Part shown: positions 30,975 through 40,361 of the stretch, piece after piece
Numbering within the stretch: the first letter of the stretch is position 1
Layout of the letters: every line of letters starts with the position of its first letter
Assembly: GCA_021201135.1 (NCBI GenBank)
Contig: JAJQGT010000022.1
Span: forward strand, 5,001 to 47,066
Source: Oscillospiraceae bacterium
GTDB taxonomy: Bacteria; Bacillota; Clostridia; Oscillospirales; Ruminococcaceae
Length of the DNA: 42,066 nucleotides
Direction: 5' to 3'
Made by a program: the position numbers and the translations under genes
Notes under the pieces: model-generated
Databases searched by the model: none
What the model saw: the letters and a program-made list of their open reading frames with translations, nothing else
What the model was told of the DNA's origin: nothing

Positions 30975-32180
30975 ATGAACAAAAAAATATCCCTCGGGCT
31001 CGCCATCTCTCTTATGGCGATTGCGGCGGCTCTGACGTTTATCATCTCGACGAGCTACTCTGTCAGCCTTTATAACAGCCTGATTTCCGACGTCCAACAG
31101 CGTGCGGAGATGTATACAAAGCTCGAGCAGATTGATACCTACGTCCGCTCCTACTATAACGGTACCATCGACGAGGACGAGCTTATCGAATCGCTTGCGG
31201 AAGCCTATATCGGCGTTCTGGGCGACGCTACAGCGGAGTACTACGACGAAAACGAATACGAGCTCTATCAGGAGCACCTGAGCGGCACGCACGTCGGAAT
31301 AGGCATCTATTTCGAGGATGTCGGCGGTTGCCCGAGCGTCACGGACATTATCCCGAATGGTCCCGCAGAATCGGCGGGAATCAATGTCGGCGACAGCATT
31401 ATCGAGATTAACGGCTACTCGGTTCTCGAGATGGGCTATGACTGGGCTTACTCGATGCTGACTGCCGAGGCGGGCACCCAACTTTCGCTCACCGTCCGCT
31501 CCTCGGGCGAAGACACAAGCTACACCCTCACCACCGTCCAGATGACCGTTGCGACCGTCAGCTCGGACAGCTTCGACGGCTACGGCTATATCAAAGTAAA
31601 CGAATTCTCGGAAATCACCTACCGCCAGTTCATTGCGGCGTACCTGAGCCTCATGTCTGACAGCTCAACGACCGGCATCATAATCGACCTTCGGAACAAC
31701 TCGGGCGTCATCTTCGATCCGGTTTTCAACCTTCTTAATGTCCTTCTGCCGGCGGATTCCGTCCCCTATATCTCGACCTCTCTTGATGGCACCCAGTCCT
31801 CGGGCGACCTCTGCGACGGCACAAATACGCCGTCAATCCCCGTCGTTGTCCTCGTCAACTCGAGAACCTCGGGACCGGCGGAGCTCTTCGCGGCGGCTTT
31901 AAGAGACGATTTGGGCGCGACGATTATCGGAAGCACGACCGCCGGTTCTGCTCAGCTCACCTCGGTCTACAGCCTCTACGACAGCACGGCAATAAGCATC
32001 CCGACGGCGACCCTTTCGGGACCGCTCACGGAGTTCTCCGGCACCGGCGTCAAGCCCGACTATGAGGTCACCCTCGCGGCAGACCTGAACTCCGACCTGA
32101 AACTATTAGACGAAACCACCGACGGCTGTATCAAGAAAGCGATTGAGGTCCTTTCGCAGAGCAGTACGACGGCAGAATAA
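30975..32180 (+). CDS. S41 (C-terminal processing) protease family protein lacking the catalytic lysine
   Basis: A 401-residue protein with an N-terminal membrane anchor (about 7-27), an S41 helical N-domain, a PDZ domain (about 105-190; IPNGPAESAGINVGDSIIEI) and an S41 core. The nucleophile region reads VNSRTSGPAELFAAALRD with Ser299 as the likely nucleophile. The lysine normally found about 25 residues later in T-F-G-K-G is absent: here the segment is GSTTAGSAQ, with serine at the expected place (codon near 31947). It may be inactive or use another base. The gene order ftsE-ftsX-M23-S41 is common in Firmicutes. The ATG at 30975 is preceded by AAAGGAGA. Confidence 0.87.
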   Translation: MNKKISLGLAISLMAIAAALTFIISTSYSVSLYNSLISDVQQRAEMYTKLEQIDTYVRSYYNGTIDEDELIESLAEAYIGVLGDATAEYYDENEYELYQEHLSGTHVGIGIYFEDVGGCPSVTDIIPNGPAESAGINVGDSIIEINGYSVLEMGYDWAYSMLTAEAGTQLSLTVRSSGEDTSYTLTTVQMTVATVSSDSFDGYGYIKVNEFSEITYRQFIAAYLSLMSDSSTTGIIIDLRNNSGVIFDPVFNLLNVLLPADSVPYISTSLDGTQSSGDLCDGTNTPSIPVVVLVNSRTSGPAELFAAALRDDLGATIIGSTTAGSAQLTSVYSLYDSTAISIPTATLSGPLTEFSGTGVKPDYEVTLAADLNSDLKLLDETTDGCIKKAIEVLSQSSTTAE

Positions 32181-32210
32181 ACCCCAGTTTGCAAAACTGT
32201 CTCCCCATTT

Positions 32211-32242
32211 AGCTAAATACCGACAAGTAACTATTTAGCTAT
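32211..32242. repeat. Short inverted repeat between the S41 gene and the recombinase
   Basis: TAGCTAAATA (32211-32220) is exactly complementary to TATTTAGCTA (32233-32242), with 12 bases between. It lies in A+T-rich sequence at the left border of the accessory region, close to the recombinase gene end. It may be a weak hairpin or the remains of an attachment site. Confidence 0.45.
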
Positions 32243-32259
32243 TTGGCGGCTCAGAAAGC

Positions 32260-32289
32260 GGTGTGACCATATGGTCACGCCGTTTTTCT
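32260..32289 (+). terminator. Terminator after the S41 gene
   Basis: CGGTGTGACCATATGGTCAC then GCCG forms a near-perfect hairpin (32260-32283) with the self-complementary centre GTGACCATATGGTCAC, followed by TTTTTCTG. It stops plus-strand transcription and overlaps the stop codon of the converging recombinase gene. Confidence 0.8.
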
Positions 32290-33858
32290 GTTTGTTGATT
32301 GGCGTTTGTAGACGATTGGCTCTGCGATGGATGGGATTTCTACTTCATCAACGAAGTTGAAGATTATCCTGAGCTTCTGCTGTCTTTTGCCGGTGGATTT
32401 GTCGGGAGCGTAGACTATAATCTTCTTTATGTACTCGTTCACAATCGTCGGAGTAAGCTCTGTAACATCAACATACTTCTTGGTGAGGGCAATGAACGAG
32501 TCCATGTTGTCGTCCGCCTTTTCTCTTGATTCAACCCAGTCCTCTGTGACGGATATTTCAAGCTCAAGTTGCTTCTGTTCAGCCTCGTAGTCCGCAAACA
32601 TCTTCTTGTATCGGTCTGCACTCAAGTTCCCAAGAGCATGGTCTTCGTAGAGCTTTGACATGATTACGTCCAAATCTGAAAGGCGTTTCTTTGCTTGCTC
32701 AAGACGCTTCTTATCGGCTTTGATGCTTTTATCCTGAGCTTCCCGGTTGCACTGCAACCATTCTTCCTGAAAACCATCAACATCTTTTCGGATGTATTCG
32801 TTGACTGATCGAATGCGTTCGAGTATTAATTCCCGAAGCACGTCTTCACGAATGTAGTGGGCTGAGCAATCTCCACGATTACTTTTGTAGTTGGAACAAA
32901 CATAGTGGTCTTGCCTTCCTTCAAAGCTCTTGCTTGTGGCGAAGTGAAGCTTGCTTCCGCAATCGGCACAGAAGAGAAGTCCTGAGAATAGTCCCTGACG
33001 TTCTGCTTTTGTGTTTCGCCTTTTGTTCTTGCGAAGCTCCTGCACTCTGTCCCATTGAGCTTGAGGGATAATCGCCTCCTGAGTGTTCGGAAAGATAACC
33101 ATATCCTCAACAGCGTTCGGAAATCGCTTCTTGAGCTTGTACGACTTTGAGTAAGTCTTGAAGTTGCAGGTACAACCCGTGTACTCCATACTCTCCAGAA
33201 CCCTTATGACGGAATGGTCGCTCCAACGATATGGGTCTTCCGGCACTTTCAGGTGCTTGTTCTGGTCGGGATTCTTTGCATAGTAAGCCGAGATGGTCAG
33301 AACCTTTTCCTGTTCCAGAATGCGTGCAATCTGTGTGGGACCTTTGCCGGCTATGGACAGGTCAAAGATGTGTCTAACAACTGCGGCGGCTTCCTCGTCC
33401 ACAATCCAATGGTCTTTATCTTCCGGGTCGAGACGATAGCCGAAAACAGGGTTTCCAATGTGCTTGCCGCTCGTTCCTTTCTGCCTGAAAACTGCCCGAA
33501 TCTTTTTACTGGTGTCCCTGGGATACCATTCGTTGAACAAATTTCTGATTGCGGAGAAGCCATCGGCGTCACCTTTCTCACTGTCTACCCCGTCGTTAAT
33601 TGCAATAAATCGCACATCGAGACTTGGGAAGATGATGTCTGTATAACGTCTGACTGTCAGATAGTCTCTGCCGAAGCGAGAGAGGTCTTTTACAATCCAA
33701 CATCCTACAAGCCCTTGCTTTACAAGCTCGAAGCCTTCCTGCACACCGGGACGATTAAAGTTCGTTCCGGTGTAACCGTCATCCACAAGGATTTTAGTGT
33801 TAGTGTAGCCATGCTCGTCTGCATACCTTTGGAACATGATTTTTTGAGTCTCAATTTG
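32275..33858 (-). pseudogene. Large serine recombinase, N-terminally truncated
   Basis: The open frame from ATG 33837 gives 520 residues of a resolvase/invertase-type large serine recombinase: VDDGYTGTNFNRPG, IVKDLSRFGRDYL, RFIAINDGVDS, a recombinase domain (GYRLDPEDKD, YTGCTCNFKT), a zinc ribbon (LFCADCGSKLHF, YVCSNY) and a C-terminal coiled coil. Homology continues upstream of that ATG as Q-I-E-T-Q-K-I, then meets an in-frame TGA at 33861-33859. The first 30 or so residues, with the catalytic serine, are missing, and no ribosome binding site precedes the ATG. It is thus probably inactive. It converges on the S41 gene and marks the left side of the accessory region. Confidence 0.88.
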
Positions 33859-33895
33859 TCAAGGGGCAATTTTGCAAAAAGTTATAAATTCTTAA

Positions 33896-33955
33896 ATGAA
33901 GCCAATGAGCCTGTACCCACACCGTGAGTATAGGCTCTGTTTGTTCTGCCTTCAT
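33896..33955. repeat. Long imperfect hairpin upstream of the truncated recombinase
   Basis: GAGCCTGTAC (33907-33916) pairs with GTATAGGCTC (33928-33937), and an outer stem ATGAAGCCA (33896-33904) pairs with TGCCTTCAT (33947-33955), giving a 60-base structure. No T run follows on either strand. It lies where the missing recombinase 5' end would be expected, so it may be part of the event that truncated the gene, or a structured RNA. Confidence 0.5.
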
Positions 33956-34009
33956 GTGCATCACAATTTACCGTTTGCGTCAAAATAACGACCATTCGCG
34001 CCAAACCTC

Positions 34010-34038
34010 TTGACAAAATTTTTCGAGTAGTATAACAT
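34010..34038 (+). promoter_or_regulatory. Promoter of the accessory lipoprotein genes
   Basis: TTGACA at 34010-34015 followed after 17 bases by TAACAT (34033-34038); TATAAC at 34031-34036 with a 15-base spacer is the alternative. The first gene starts about 70 bases downstream. Confidence 0.6.
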
Positions 34039-34109
34039 GAAATGAACCCTTTTCGCCGATTTTGGTGTCTATATAGTGTGGAGGATAAACCGACAGGAGA
34101 AGTAAAAAT

Positions 34110-35228
34110 ATGAATATTCTCAAAAGAATTCTTATCATTGCATTGTCAATCTGCATCTTTTCATCGTGTACAGGCAAGAGTGCAGATGTTACCGATAACG
34201 GTGGCGTAGTAATCTTTGAAGCTTCTGAATTTTTATATGCCTGCGAGGGAGATTATGTAACTTATGAGGAAGTCCAAGAAAAATACCCTGACAAGACTGT
34301 CTTGGTCTGGCAGCTGCACTTTGGAGCGGCAAATATCTGCACGGAGGAGATAAACGAGTATCTTGACAGTCTAGGGAAGGACTATGCGGTGTGCTTTTTG
34401 CCGGAGTCAATATATGGCGACGAATATATCGACATAGTAAAAGATAAGATTGCAGATGGCGAGCAGATTGATCTTTTATTTACTGGCTATAAAGTCAATG
34501 AGTCTGATTCATGGGGACTGTCGCCATATACGAGCTTTATAGATGATGGGCTTCTTATCGCCCTTGATGGCTACCTTGCGGACACCGAAATCGGTCAGGA
34601 GCTTTATGATCTTATGCCCGATGGATACTGGGAATCCGTTTCGATAAACGGGAGCGTTTATGGATTTTGCGCGGATTTGAATTATTTGAGCAGTGACACC
34701 TATATCGAATACAATAAAGAACTTGTAACTGAGTACGGCTTTGACACGGAGGTATCCATTTTTGAGCAGGAAGAAACAGTTGCCCAAATAGTCGAGACGG
34801 AGGACTGCGTGGGGCTCATAATCGGAAATCCCTCGCCCTACTATATTTTGCATTCAGATACGCCAAGCCTGGGCGGAGCGGCTTATTACGACTCAGAAAG
34901 GGACAGCATCAGGAGCGTCTTAGAATGTGAAGAATATACAGATTATCTGAAAGACTGTTTTGAGTTCCTGCATTCTGGCTTAGCCGTAAGTGATTCATCC
35001 AACACAGCAAAATCATCGGTATTCGCAAGAATCATAAATGCACATGGAGATTTTATCTCAGATCAGGGTGTCTGGAACGGACAGACGTTTGACGTGATAA
35101 GAGTAAAAATCAACGACGCATTCTCCGACTTTCTTTCAGACTTGGAGAAGAGACTTGATGATGCAGGATTACAAACGCTTCTGGATGAAGCAAACAGGCA
35201 GTACAGTGAGTGGGAGGAGGAAAAATGA
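34110..35228 (+). CDS. Solute-binding-like lipoprotein, internally shortened paralogue
   Basis: A 372-residue lipoprotein with signal peptide and lipobox FSSC (Cys20). YPDKTVLVWQ, LYDLMPDGYWESVSINGSVYG and the Y-I-E-Y-N-K-E-L-V segment are typical of family 1 extracellular solute-binding proteins. It is a tandem paralogue of the next gene. Compared with that gene it lacks about 130 residues: FDVIRVKIND here is joined directly to FSDFLSDLEKRLDDAGLQ. The C-terminal tail (QTLLDEANRQYSEWEEEK) is intact here. The ribosome binding site AGGAGA lies eight bases before the ATG. The stop overlaps the next start (ATGA). No sugar-import permease is nearby, so the ligand and partner are unknown. Confidence 0.85.
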   Translation: MNILKRILIIALSICIFSSCTGKSADVTDNGGVVIFEASEFLYACEGDYVTYEEVQEKYPDKTVLVWQLHFGAANICTEEINEYLDSLGKDYAVCFLPESIYGDEYIDIVKDKIADGEQIDLLFTGYKVNESDSWGLSPYTSFIDDGLLIALDGYLADTEIGQELYDLMPDGYWESVSINGSVYGFCADLNYLSSDTYIEYNKELVTEYGFDTEVSIFEQEETVAQIVETEDCVGLIIGNPSPYYILHSDTPSLGGAAYYDSERDSIRSVLECEEYTDYLKDCFEFLHSGLAVSDSSNTAKSSVFARIINAHGDFISDQGVWNGQTFDVIRVKINDAFSDFLSDLEKRLDDAGLQTLLDEANRQYSEWEEEK

Positions 35229-36730
35229 AAGGAATACTTATAAGCATCATTTCATTTGCAATTATATTTGCTATTCTTACTTCCTGCGGAACGCATGACG
35301 ACGCCGGGAGCGAAGCTACTGATGAAGACTCTTCTTCAAAAACATTCACGACATTCTGGATGGCTGGCGGCAGTGATTATGTCTCCTATGATGAAGTGCA
35401 GGAAATGTATCCGGACAAAACTGTACTGGTCTGGCAGGTGCTTTTCGGTACCGGGATTGTTCCTGTTGAAGAAATCAACGAATATCTTGTAAGCTTGGAA
35501 AAGGACTACGTCGTATGCTTTTTGCCGCAGTCACTTCAGACTTCGGAAAGCGATGAACGGTACATTGACACTATCATCAGTAAGATTGAAAATGATGAAC
35601 CTGTCGATATAATTTATGCGGGAGGTATGCTCTCAGACGACTCATGGGGAATCTCTCCTTATACAAGCTTTGTTGAAGCCGGATTATTTGAAAATCTTGA
35701 CGTGTACCTGTCTCGAACAGAAGCAGGTCAGAAGCTTTATGATCTTATGCCGGAGAACTATTGGAAGTCATTGACGTTTGACGGCTCGGTGTATGGAATT
35801 GACAATAATCTGAGCTGCTTATCTGTGTATACCTACATCGAGTATAATAAAGAGCTTATCGAAAAATATGGCTTTGACACGGAAAAGTCTGTATTTGAAC
35901 AAAAGGACTTAGTGGAAGAAATAGTTAGCGCGGAGAATTGCATCGGGCTTTTGACCGGCTTGGCAGCTCCTTGGGCTGATTTCCTGTCTGATCCTTATGA
36001 TTTTGCTTCCGTCGGTTACTATGACGAAGCTACAGACAGCATTATAAGCGTTCTTGAAAATCAGGAGTACGTCTCGTTTCTGCAAAACTGCTTCTCGTTC
36101 TATCAGGATGGTCTTGCTTATACCTCGATTGCACAGGGTGATACCAGTTACAAGTCTGGTGTATTTGCAAACATAATTGAAACTCATGGAGAACCGATGG
36201 ATAGCCTCGCATCGTTCGGTATGTCAACATATGAAGTTATCAGATGCAAGCTTGATGATATAGGCTACAGGAAATCTCAGACTGCTACTGGCGTGTGCGC
36301 CTACTCAAAGCATAAAGACATGGCTTTTGACCTTCTTGCCACATCTCAGACAGATGAATACCTGAACAATCTTCTGTCATTTGGGACGGAGGATGATTAC
36401 ACTATGGAGAATGGGATTGTTACAGTCTATGAATCCGTAAGTACAATGCGATTTGCAAATTGGCTTATTTGCTATCCGGCTTACGAGGAAATGACTTATG
36501 GTGAGCATTTTGTTCTTGAAGCTGACGCTATTTCTGAATTGATGTCCACCATTCCCGCAAACTCATCTCTCGAATTTGCTTTTGACGATTCAGCAGTCAA
36601 AAGCGAAGTCAAGGAACTCCGCTCGATAATGCTTGTTGATATAAATGATATGATAGTTTCGGATTCCTATGAAACATTCTCCGACTTTCTTTCAGACTTA
36701 GAGAAGAGACTCGATGATGCAGGATTATAA
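35225..36730 (+). CDS. Solute-binding-like lipoprotein, C-terminus cut by a nonsense change
   Basis: A 501-residue lipoprotein with lipobox LTSC (Cys21) and the same fold as the previous gene: YPDKTVLVWQ, ISPYTSFVEAGLFENLDVYL, YWKSLTFDGSVYG, YIEYNKELIEKYGFD. The full-length middle region absent from the first paralogue is present. Its TAA stop at 36728-36730 replaces the CAA (Gln) codon found in the first paralogue. After this stop the frame continues with a tail homologous to that of the paralogue, ending at a TGA that overlaps the next gene's ATG. So the ancestral protein was about 17 residues longer and translationally coupled. The start ATG follows GGGAGGAGG. Confidence 0.85.
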   Translation: MKGILISIISFAIIFAILTSCGTHDDAGSEATDEDSSSKTFTTFWMAGGSDYVSYDEVQEMYPDKTVLVWQVLFGTGIVPVEEINEYLVSLEKDYVVCFLPQSLQTSESDERYIDTIISKIENDEPVDIIYAGGMLSDDSWGISPYTSFVEAGLFENLDVYLSRTEAGQKLYDLMPENYWKSLTFDGSVYGIDNNLSCLSVYTYIEYNKELIEKYGFDTEKSVFEQKDLVEEIVSAENCIGLLTGLAAPWADFLSDPYDFASVGYYDEATDSIISVLENQEYVSFLQNCFSFYQDGLAYTSIAQGDTSYKSGVFANIIETHGEPMDSLASFGMSTYEVIRCKLDDIGYRKSQTATGVCAYSKHKDMAFDLLATSQTDEYLNNLLSFGTEDDYTMENGIVTVYESVSTMRFANWLICYPAYEEMTYGEHFVLEADAISELMSTIPANSSLEFAFDDSAVKSEVKELRSIMLVDINDMIVSDSYETFSDFLSDLEKRLDDAGL

Positions 36731-36780
36731 ACGCTTCTGGATGAAGCAAACAGACAGTATGCTGAATGGAGGGATTCTGA

Positions 36781-37860
36781 ATGAAAAAGATTGTTAAGAT
36801 AATAGCGTTGGCTTTATCTCTTATGATGCTCGTGTCCTGCGTAGCAAACAGCTCAGGCAATACTGACAGCGAGCCATATCAGATAAGTCGGTCGAGGAAT
36901 TTTTACAGCATAGGCGAGTTTTATCTGAATGGCAATATTCTTTACTTCGGTGACTTTAAATCGCTTGTATCGGTTCCCATCTGCTCAAAGCCGAACTGTA
37001 CTCATTCAGGCGAGGAATGTGCGGCATACGGTTTTGCCGATTGTGCCATGATTGTTTATGATGGGGATTCTCACCTTTACTACTTTACAAACGAAATCAA
37101 GCAGGAAAGCGGTGAGATGTTTTATTTATGCGAAATATGGAAATGCTCGACTGACGGAACGGAAAGAGTCAAGGTGGCAAGTCTGCCCGACGGGCTGACA
37201 ACAATCGACTCCACACACATGGTTCTTGACGGCGACACGCTGTATTTCTGCACGAAAAACATCGGGTTCAGTGCTCTCGGAATCCAGACCGACAGCACAT
37301 CCGCACAGCTATATTCATTCTGTCTCTCAAACAGTGAGCTTGAAGAAATAATGGAAATATGCTCTGGCTACAAAGCCTCCGCCGACCCAAGAGGAATTTT
37401 TAACGGTCAGCTCTACGTCACCTATCAGGCGTATGACCAAGAATATACTTCGGAAGAGATAGCTGAATTAAGCACATCATTCCGCCACGAAGCAACCATT
37501 AATCTTGAAACCAAAGAGATTTCAATCATAGAAGAAACGCCTATCAAGGTGACAAGCCGGTATCTTGTGACAACCGAGGAAGACGGGCTTATGATTACCG
37601 AAGACAACGGAGCTGTTCACCACGCCGAGGGCTTCATTCCCTACGAGCTTTACGGGTACGAGATATACGGAAGCATACTTGCAAGTACATGGCTTGGACT
37701 TGCCTATGACATCGAAACCGATGAGTATCTTTCTTTCTCCTCGGCAAGCGACGGCTATCGACTTCTTACATATTCGGGCGGCGACTATGTACTTTCCGCC
37801 GCTGACGATAGCGGGGTTAAGAGCTACAAAAAGGCAGCCTTTTCGGAACTGTTCACATAA
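36781..37860 (+). CDS. Lipoprotein of unknown function with CSKPNCTH motif
   Basis: A 359-residue lipoprotein with lipobox LVSC (Cys20). Near residue 73 lies CSKPNCTHSGEECAAY, a cysteine motif I associate with a group of Clostridial lipoproteins of propeller-like structure. Repeated beta-rich segments with aromatic residues (GDSHLYYFTNE, GDTLYFCTK, GQLYVTYQAY) are consistent with a beta propeller. GGAGGG lies seven bases before the ATG. It follows the two solute-binding-like lipoproteins in the same operon. No enzymatic motif is visible. Confidence 0.8.
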   Translation: MKKIVKIIALALSLMMLVSCVANSSGNTDSEPYQISRSRNFYSIGEFYLNGNILYFGDFKSLVSVPICSKPNCTHSGEECAAYGFADCAMIVYDGDSHLYYFTNEIKQESGEMFYLCEIWKCSTDGTERVKVASLPDGLTTIDSTHMVLDGDTLYFCTKNIGFSALGIQTDSTSAQLYSFCLSNSELEEIMEICSGYKASADPRGIFNGQLYVTYQAYDQEYTSEEIAELSTSFRHEATINLETKEISIIEETPIKVTSRYLVTTEEDGLMITEDNGAVHHAEGFIPYELYGYEIYGSILASTWLGLAYDIETDEYLSFSSASDGYRLLTYSGGDYVLSAADDSGVKSYKKAAFSELFT

Positions 37861-37915
37861 ACTGGTGTAAAATTATAAACTGACATTCAGAAAGGAAAAG
37901 TGATTTGGTCATAAG

Positions 37916-38749
37916 ATGAAGAAGACATTAACAAAAGCGATTATTTGCGTGCTGTCAATAGTTCTCTGCGTAGGTTTTGCAAGCAGAATTCTTATTGAGA
38001 ACGGACTTATTTTCTGGAATAAATATTCTACAGGCACAAATGAACAATCTACAGCTGAGACTAATGTAACAGAAAGTAATATCACCGCAGAGTCAGAAGA
38101 CCCTGCGGTGGAACAAGAAATTGTTCTTCCTGATGACGTTCATTTACTTGAGGATGCACTAACCGAAGCTATCACTCTTGGAGGTTATCAAACCTACAAC
38201 GTTGATGGAGAAGATGTTATATACGGTTCCGGGTATGTAGAATATTCGCTGAAGAGTATTGAGTATCTTGATTCTTTACCGGGCGGAATGTATTTGTCCG
38301 ATGGCATTCTTTATAGTGAGTATGGTACTTCTGTCGGCGGAACTTTCTATAAACACCCTCAGACTGCTCAGTCCCTTTCCAACTTTATTTCTGATGGAAC
38401 AGGCAATGTTATCGATGGCTACACTCTTGTAGTTGTGGATATAGATGCAACAAGGACTGCTGAGGAGATGGGATCAGAAAGTCTGACTAATGACGTGCCT
38501 ATCAGTTATCTTTCGATTATTGCAGACATCCCATACTATAATACCGAAAAGTATGATGAAGGAAATGTGATACTCTGGAGTTCCAACTCTGATACCGTAA
38601 TTCCCGAAATCGGAGAAACTGTAAGTTTTGAATGCTTGTTTGTCGTTGATACTGGCTTACTCAATGAGGAGCACTCGCTGTACTTGCTTATACAATTATC
38701 ATATTCTTCGTATTATCATGACGGAGGACAGTACATAAAGCTGACATAA
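37916..38749 (+). CDS. Membrane-anchored extracytoplasmic protein of unknown function
   Basis: A 277-residue protein with an N-terminal hydrophobic helix (about 8-30) and no lipobox Cys, then a Thr/Glu/Asn-rich linker (about 38-70) and a beta-rich extracellular domain. I do not recognise a family. GETVSFECLFVVD near residue 235 and a C-terminal strand-rich stretch suggest an immunoglobulin-like or DUF4352-like fold. AAAGGAAAAG is 17 bases before the ATG, so the initiation signal is weak. It directly precedes the ABC exporter genes and may be its accessory exoprotein. Confidence 0.7.
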   Translation: MKKTLTKAIICVLSIVLCVGFASRILIENGLIFWNKYSTGTNEQSTAETNVTESNITAESEDPAVEQEIVLPDDVHLLEDALTEAITLGGYQTYNVDGEDVIYGSGYVEYSLKSIEYLDSLPGGMYLSDGILYSEYGTSVGGTFYKHPQTAQSLSNFISDGTGNVIDGYTLVVVDIDATRTAEEMGSESLTNDVPISYLSIIADIPYYNTEKYDEGNVILWSSNSDTVIPEIGETVSFECLFVVDTGLLNEEHSLYLLIQLSYSSYYHDGGQYIKLT

Positions 38750-38763
38750 GGGTGGATAAAAGA

Positions 38764-39585
38764 ATGAAAAGCATACTCAAATTTGAATTAACACGCGGAG
38801 TAAAGAGCAGATTCTTTGCGCTGTCTTTGATTTTTGGCTGTGCGATGACCGTTGCGGGCTTCGCGATAGAAGTTCTTCCTTATCTTGATATGTACTGGTT
38901 TTTAGTTGAAAAGGGTAGCTTTTCTGTTCCTACACTTTTTAGGCACTGGATTGGAACAGATTTCGGCGAAACAATGCGAAAGATTTTTTATGGTGTTATT
39001 CCTCTTTTAGTAGCTTTGCCGTTTGCCGATTCCTTTTGTACGGACTGCAATGGTTACATCAAGAATATCACGCTCAGGGTTGATAAATCAAAATATTTGG
39101 CTTCCAAATATTTTGCCGTATTTACTACTGGAGGTTTGGCAGTTTTTATTCCGCTTCTTGTAAATCTTGCGGTTGTGGCTTTATTTTTACCGGCTATAGC
39201 CCCAATTCAAACTGATGGCGTGTACTCAATAGGAAAAAGTACCACTTTCGGCGGTTTATTTTACTCAATGCCATTTCTTTATGTTGGACTGTATCTTGTA
39301 ATCGACTTTGTTTATGGCGGACTGATAGCCTGTTTGGGACTGGTTAGTAGTTTGTTCATCAAAAGTCGTCTGTCGGTTATTGTTATGCCGTTCATTCTTG
39401 TTGAGGCTTTTGAAATGCTGTGTTCAGCAATATACAAGCCGGAACTTGCAATTTCCAACATAATTGATCCGAGCAAATCTATTGGCTATACTCCGACATG
39501 GGCTCTATTTGTGTATACTATCGTACTTTTTCTGATAACATTCTTCCCATACTTCTTCTGGGCAAGAAAAGCGGATACGCTATAG
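38764..39585 (+). CDS. ABC-2-type transporter permease, first subunit
   Basis: A 273-residue membrane protein with six predicted helices, starting SILKFELTRGVKSRFFALSLIFG, as in ABC-2 permeases. The ATG at 38764 is chosen since GGGTGG lies about eight bases upstream; a GTG four codons earlier would overlap that site. It is followed by a second permease and the ATPase. The set of two permeases and one small ATPase resembles LanFEG/Bcr-type export or self-protection systems. Substrate unknown. Confidence 0.8.
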   Translation: MKSILKFELTRGVKSRFFALSLIFGCAMTVAGFAIEVLPYLDMYWFLVEKGSFSVPTLFRHWIGTDFGETMRKIFYGVIPLLVALPFADSFCTDCNGYIKNITLRVDKSKYLASKYFAVFTTGGLAVFIPLLVNLAVVALFLPAIAPIQTDGVYSIGKSTTFGGLFYSMPFLYVGLYLVIDFVYGGLIACLGLVSSLFIKSRLSVIVMPFILVEAFEMLCSAIYKPELAISNIIDPSKSIGYTPTWALFVYTIVLFLITFFPYFFWARKADTL

Positions 39586-39597
39586 GTGACACATACT

Positions 39598-40353
39598 ATG
39601 AAGAAATTTCAAAGATATTTTGGAAGCTTAAAGTATTCGCTTAAGCTATTTTTGCCCAAAAAGCTTCCTTTGTTTTTGACTATAGCATTGGCAACAGTTC
39701 CGGCTGTACTTGTTGAGAAAAACCTGGACATAATCGAATCACACAACACATTCGTGCAAAATGTCTTTTGGATATTTCAAGGGAGCCTATCTATTCAGCC
39801 AAGCGTGCATATAGGTTGGATTTTTATCCACATACTATTCTTGTTCAGCGTCTGTGGACTCCCGGCAAGAAAGAGTTTTCATGATGACAGCAGTTCTTTC
39901 ATGCTGACCGGAAACAGAGTTCTGTGGTGGCTCGTACGATGCTTGACTGTTTGGGTGATTGTCACTGTTGATTATTTTGTTTTGCTTGCTTCAACGTTTG
40001 GCTACACAATATCGCAAGGCAAGACCGAATGGACGGCGTTGACGAGATATGATCTGGTGATATTGATAATTCCTTATTTCGCTATGCTTACCTATGCATT
40101 CGTTCAGACTGCACTTTCAACTGTCATAAATCCGGCGGTGAGCTTTCTTGTGATGATGATTATGATGTTTGCTTCAAATGAAATTCAGAGTTATCTCCTC
40201 ATCATGAATTATTCAATACTCTTAAGAAACGACGCTTTTATTTCAACCGGGTTGAAAATGGGAGTGATAATTCCGATCATGGTTGGGCTGATAACGCTGA
40301 GTATAATCATCGGAGCATTGGTGATAAGAAAAAAGGATATTATAGGAAAGTAG
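39598..40353 (+). CDS. ABC-2-type transporter permease, second subunit
   Basis: A 251-residue membrane protein with six predicted helices (starts at about 22, 65, 110, 150, 180, 220). After a basic amphipathic start (KKFQRYFGSLKYSLKLFLP) it has no similarity I can name beyond the ABC-2 permease pattern. The ATG at 39598 is preceded by AGGTGA at eight bases; the GTG at 39586 directly abuts the previous stop. It is presumably the second half of the heterodimeric channel with the upstream permease. Confidence 0.75.
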   Translation: MKKFQRYFGSLKYSLKLFLPKKLPLFLTIALATVPAVLVEKNLDIIESHNTFVQNVFWIFQGSLSIQPSVHIGWIFIHILFLFSVCGLPARKSFHDDSSSFMLTGNRVLWWLVRCLTVWVIVTVDYFVLLASTFGYTISQGKTEWTALTRYDLVILIIPYFAMLTYAFVQTALSTVINPAVSFLVMMIMMFASNEIQSYLLIMNYSILLRNDAFISTGLKMGVIIPIMVGLITLSIIIGALVIRKKDIIGK

Positions 40354-40361
40354 GTACAAGT

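Noticed and set aside
33851-33955. 34-codon minus-strand frame upstream of the recombinase
   Set aside because: No ribosome binding site, most of it lies in the hairpin 33896-33955, and no similarity to a known small protein is apparent.
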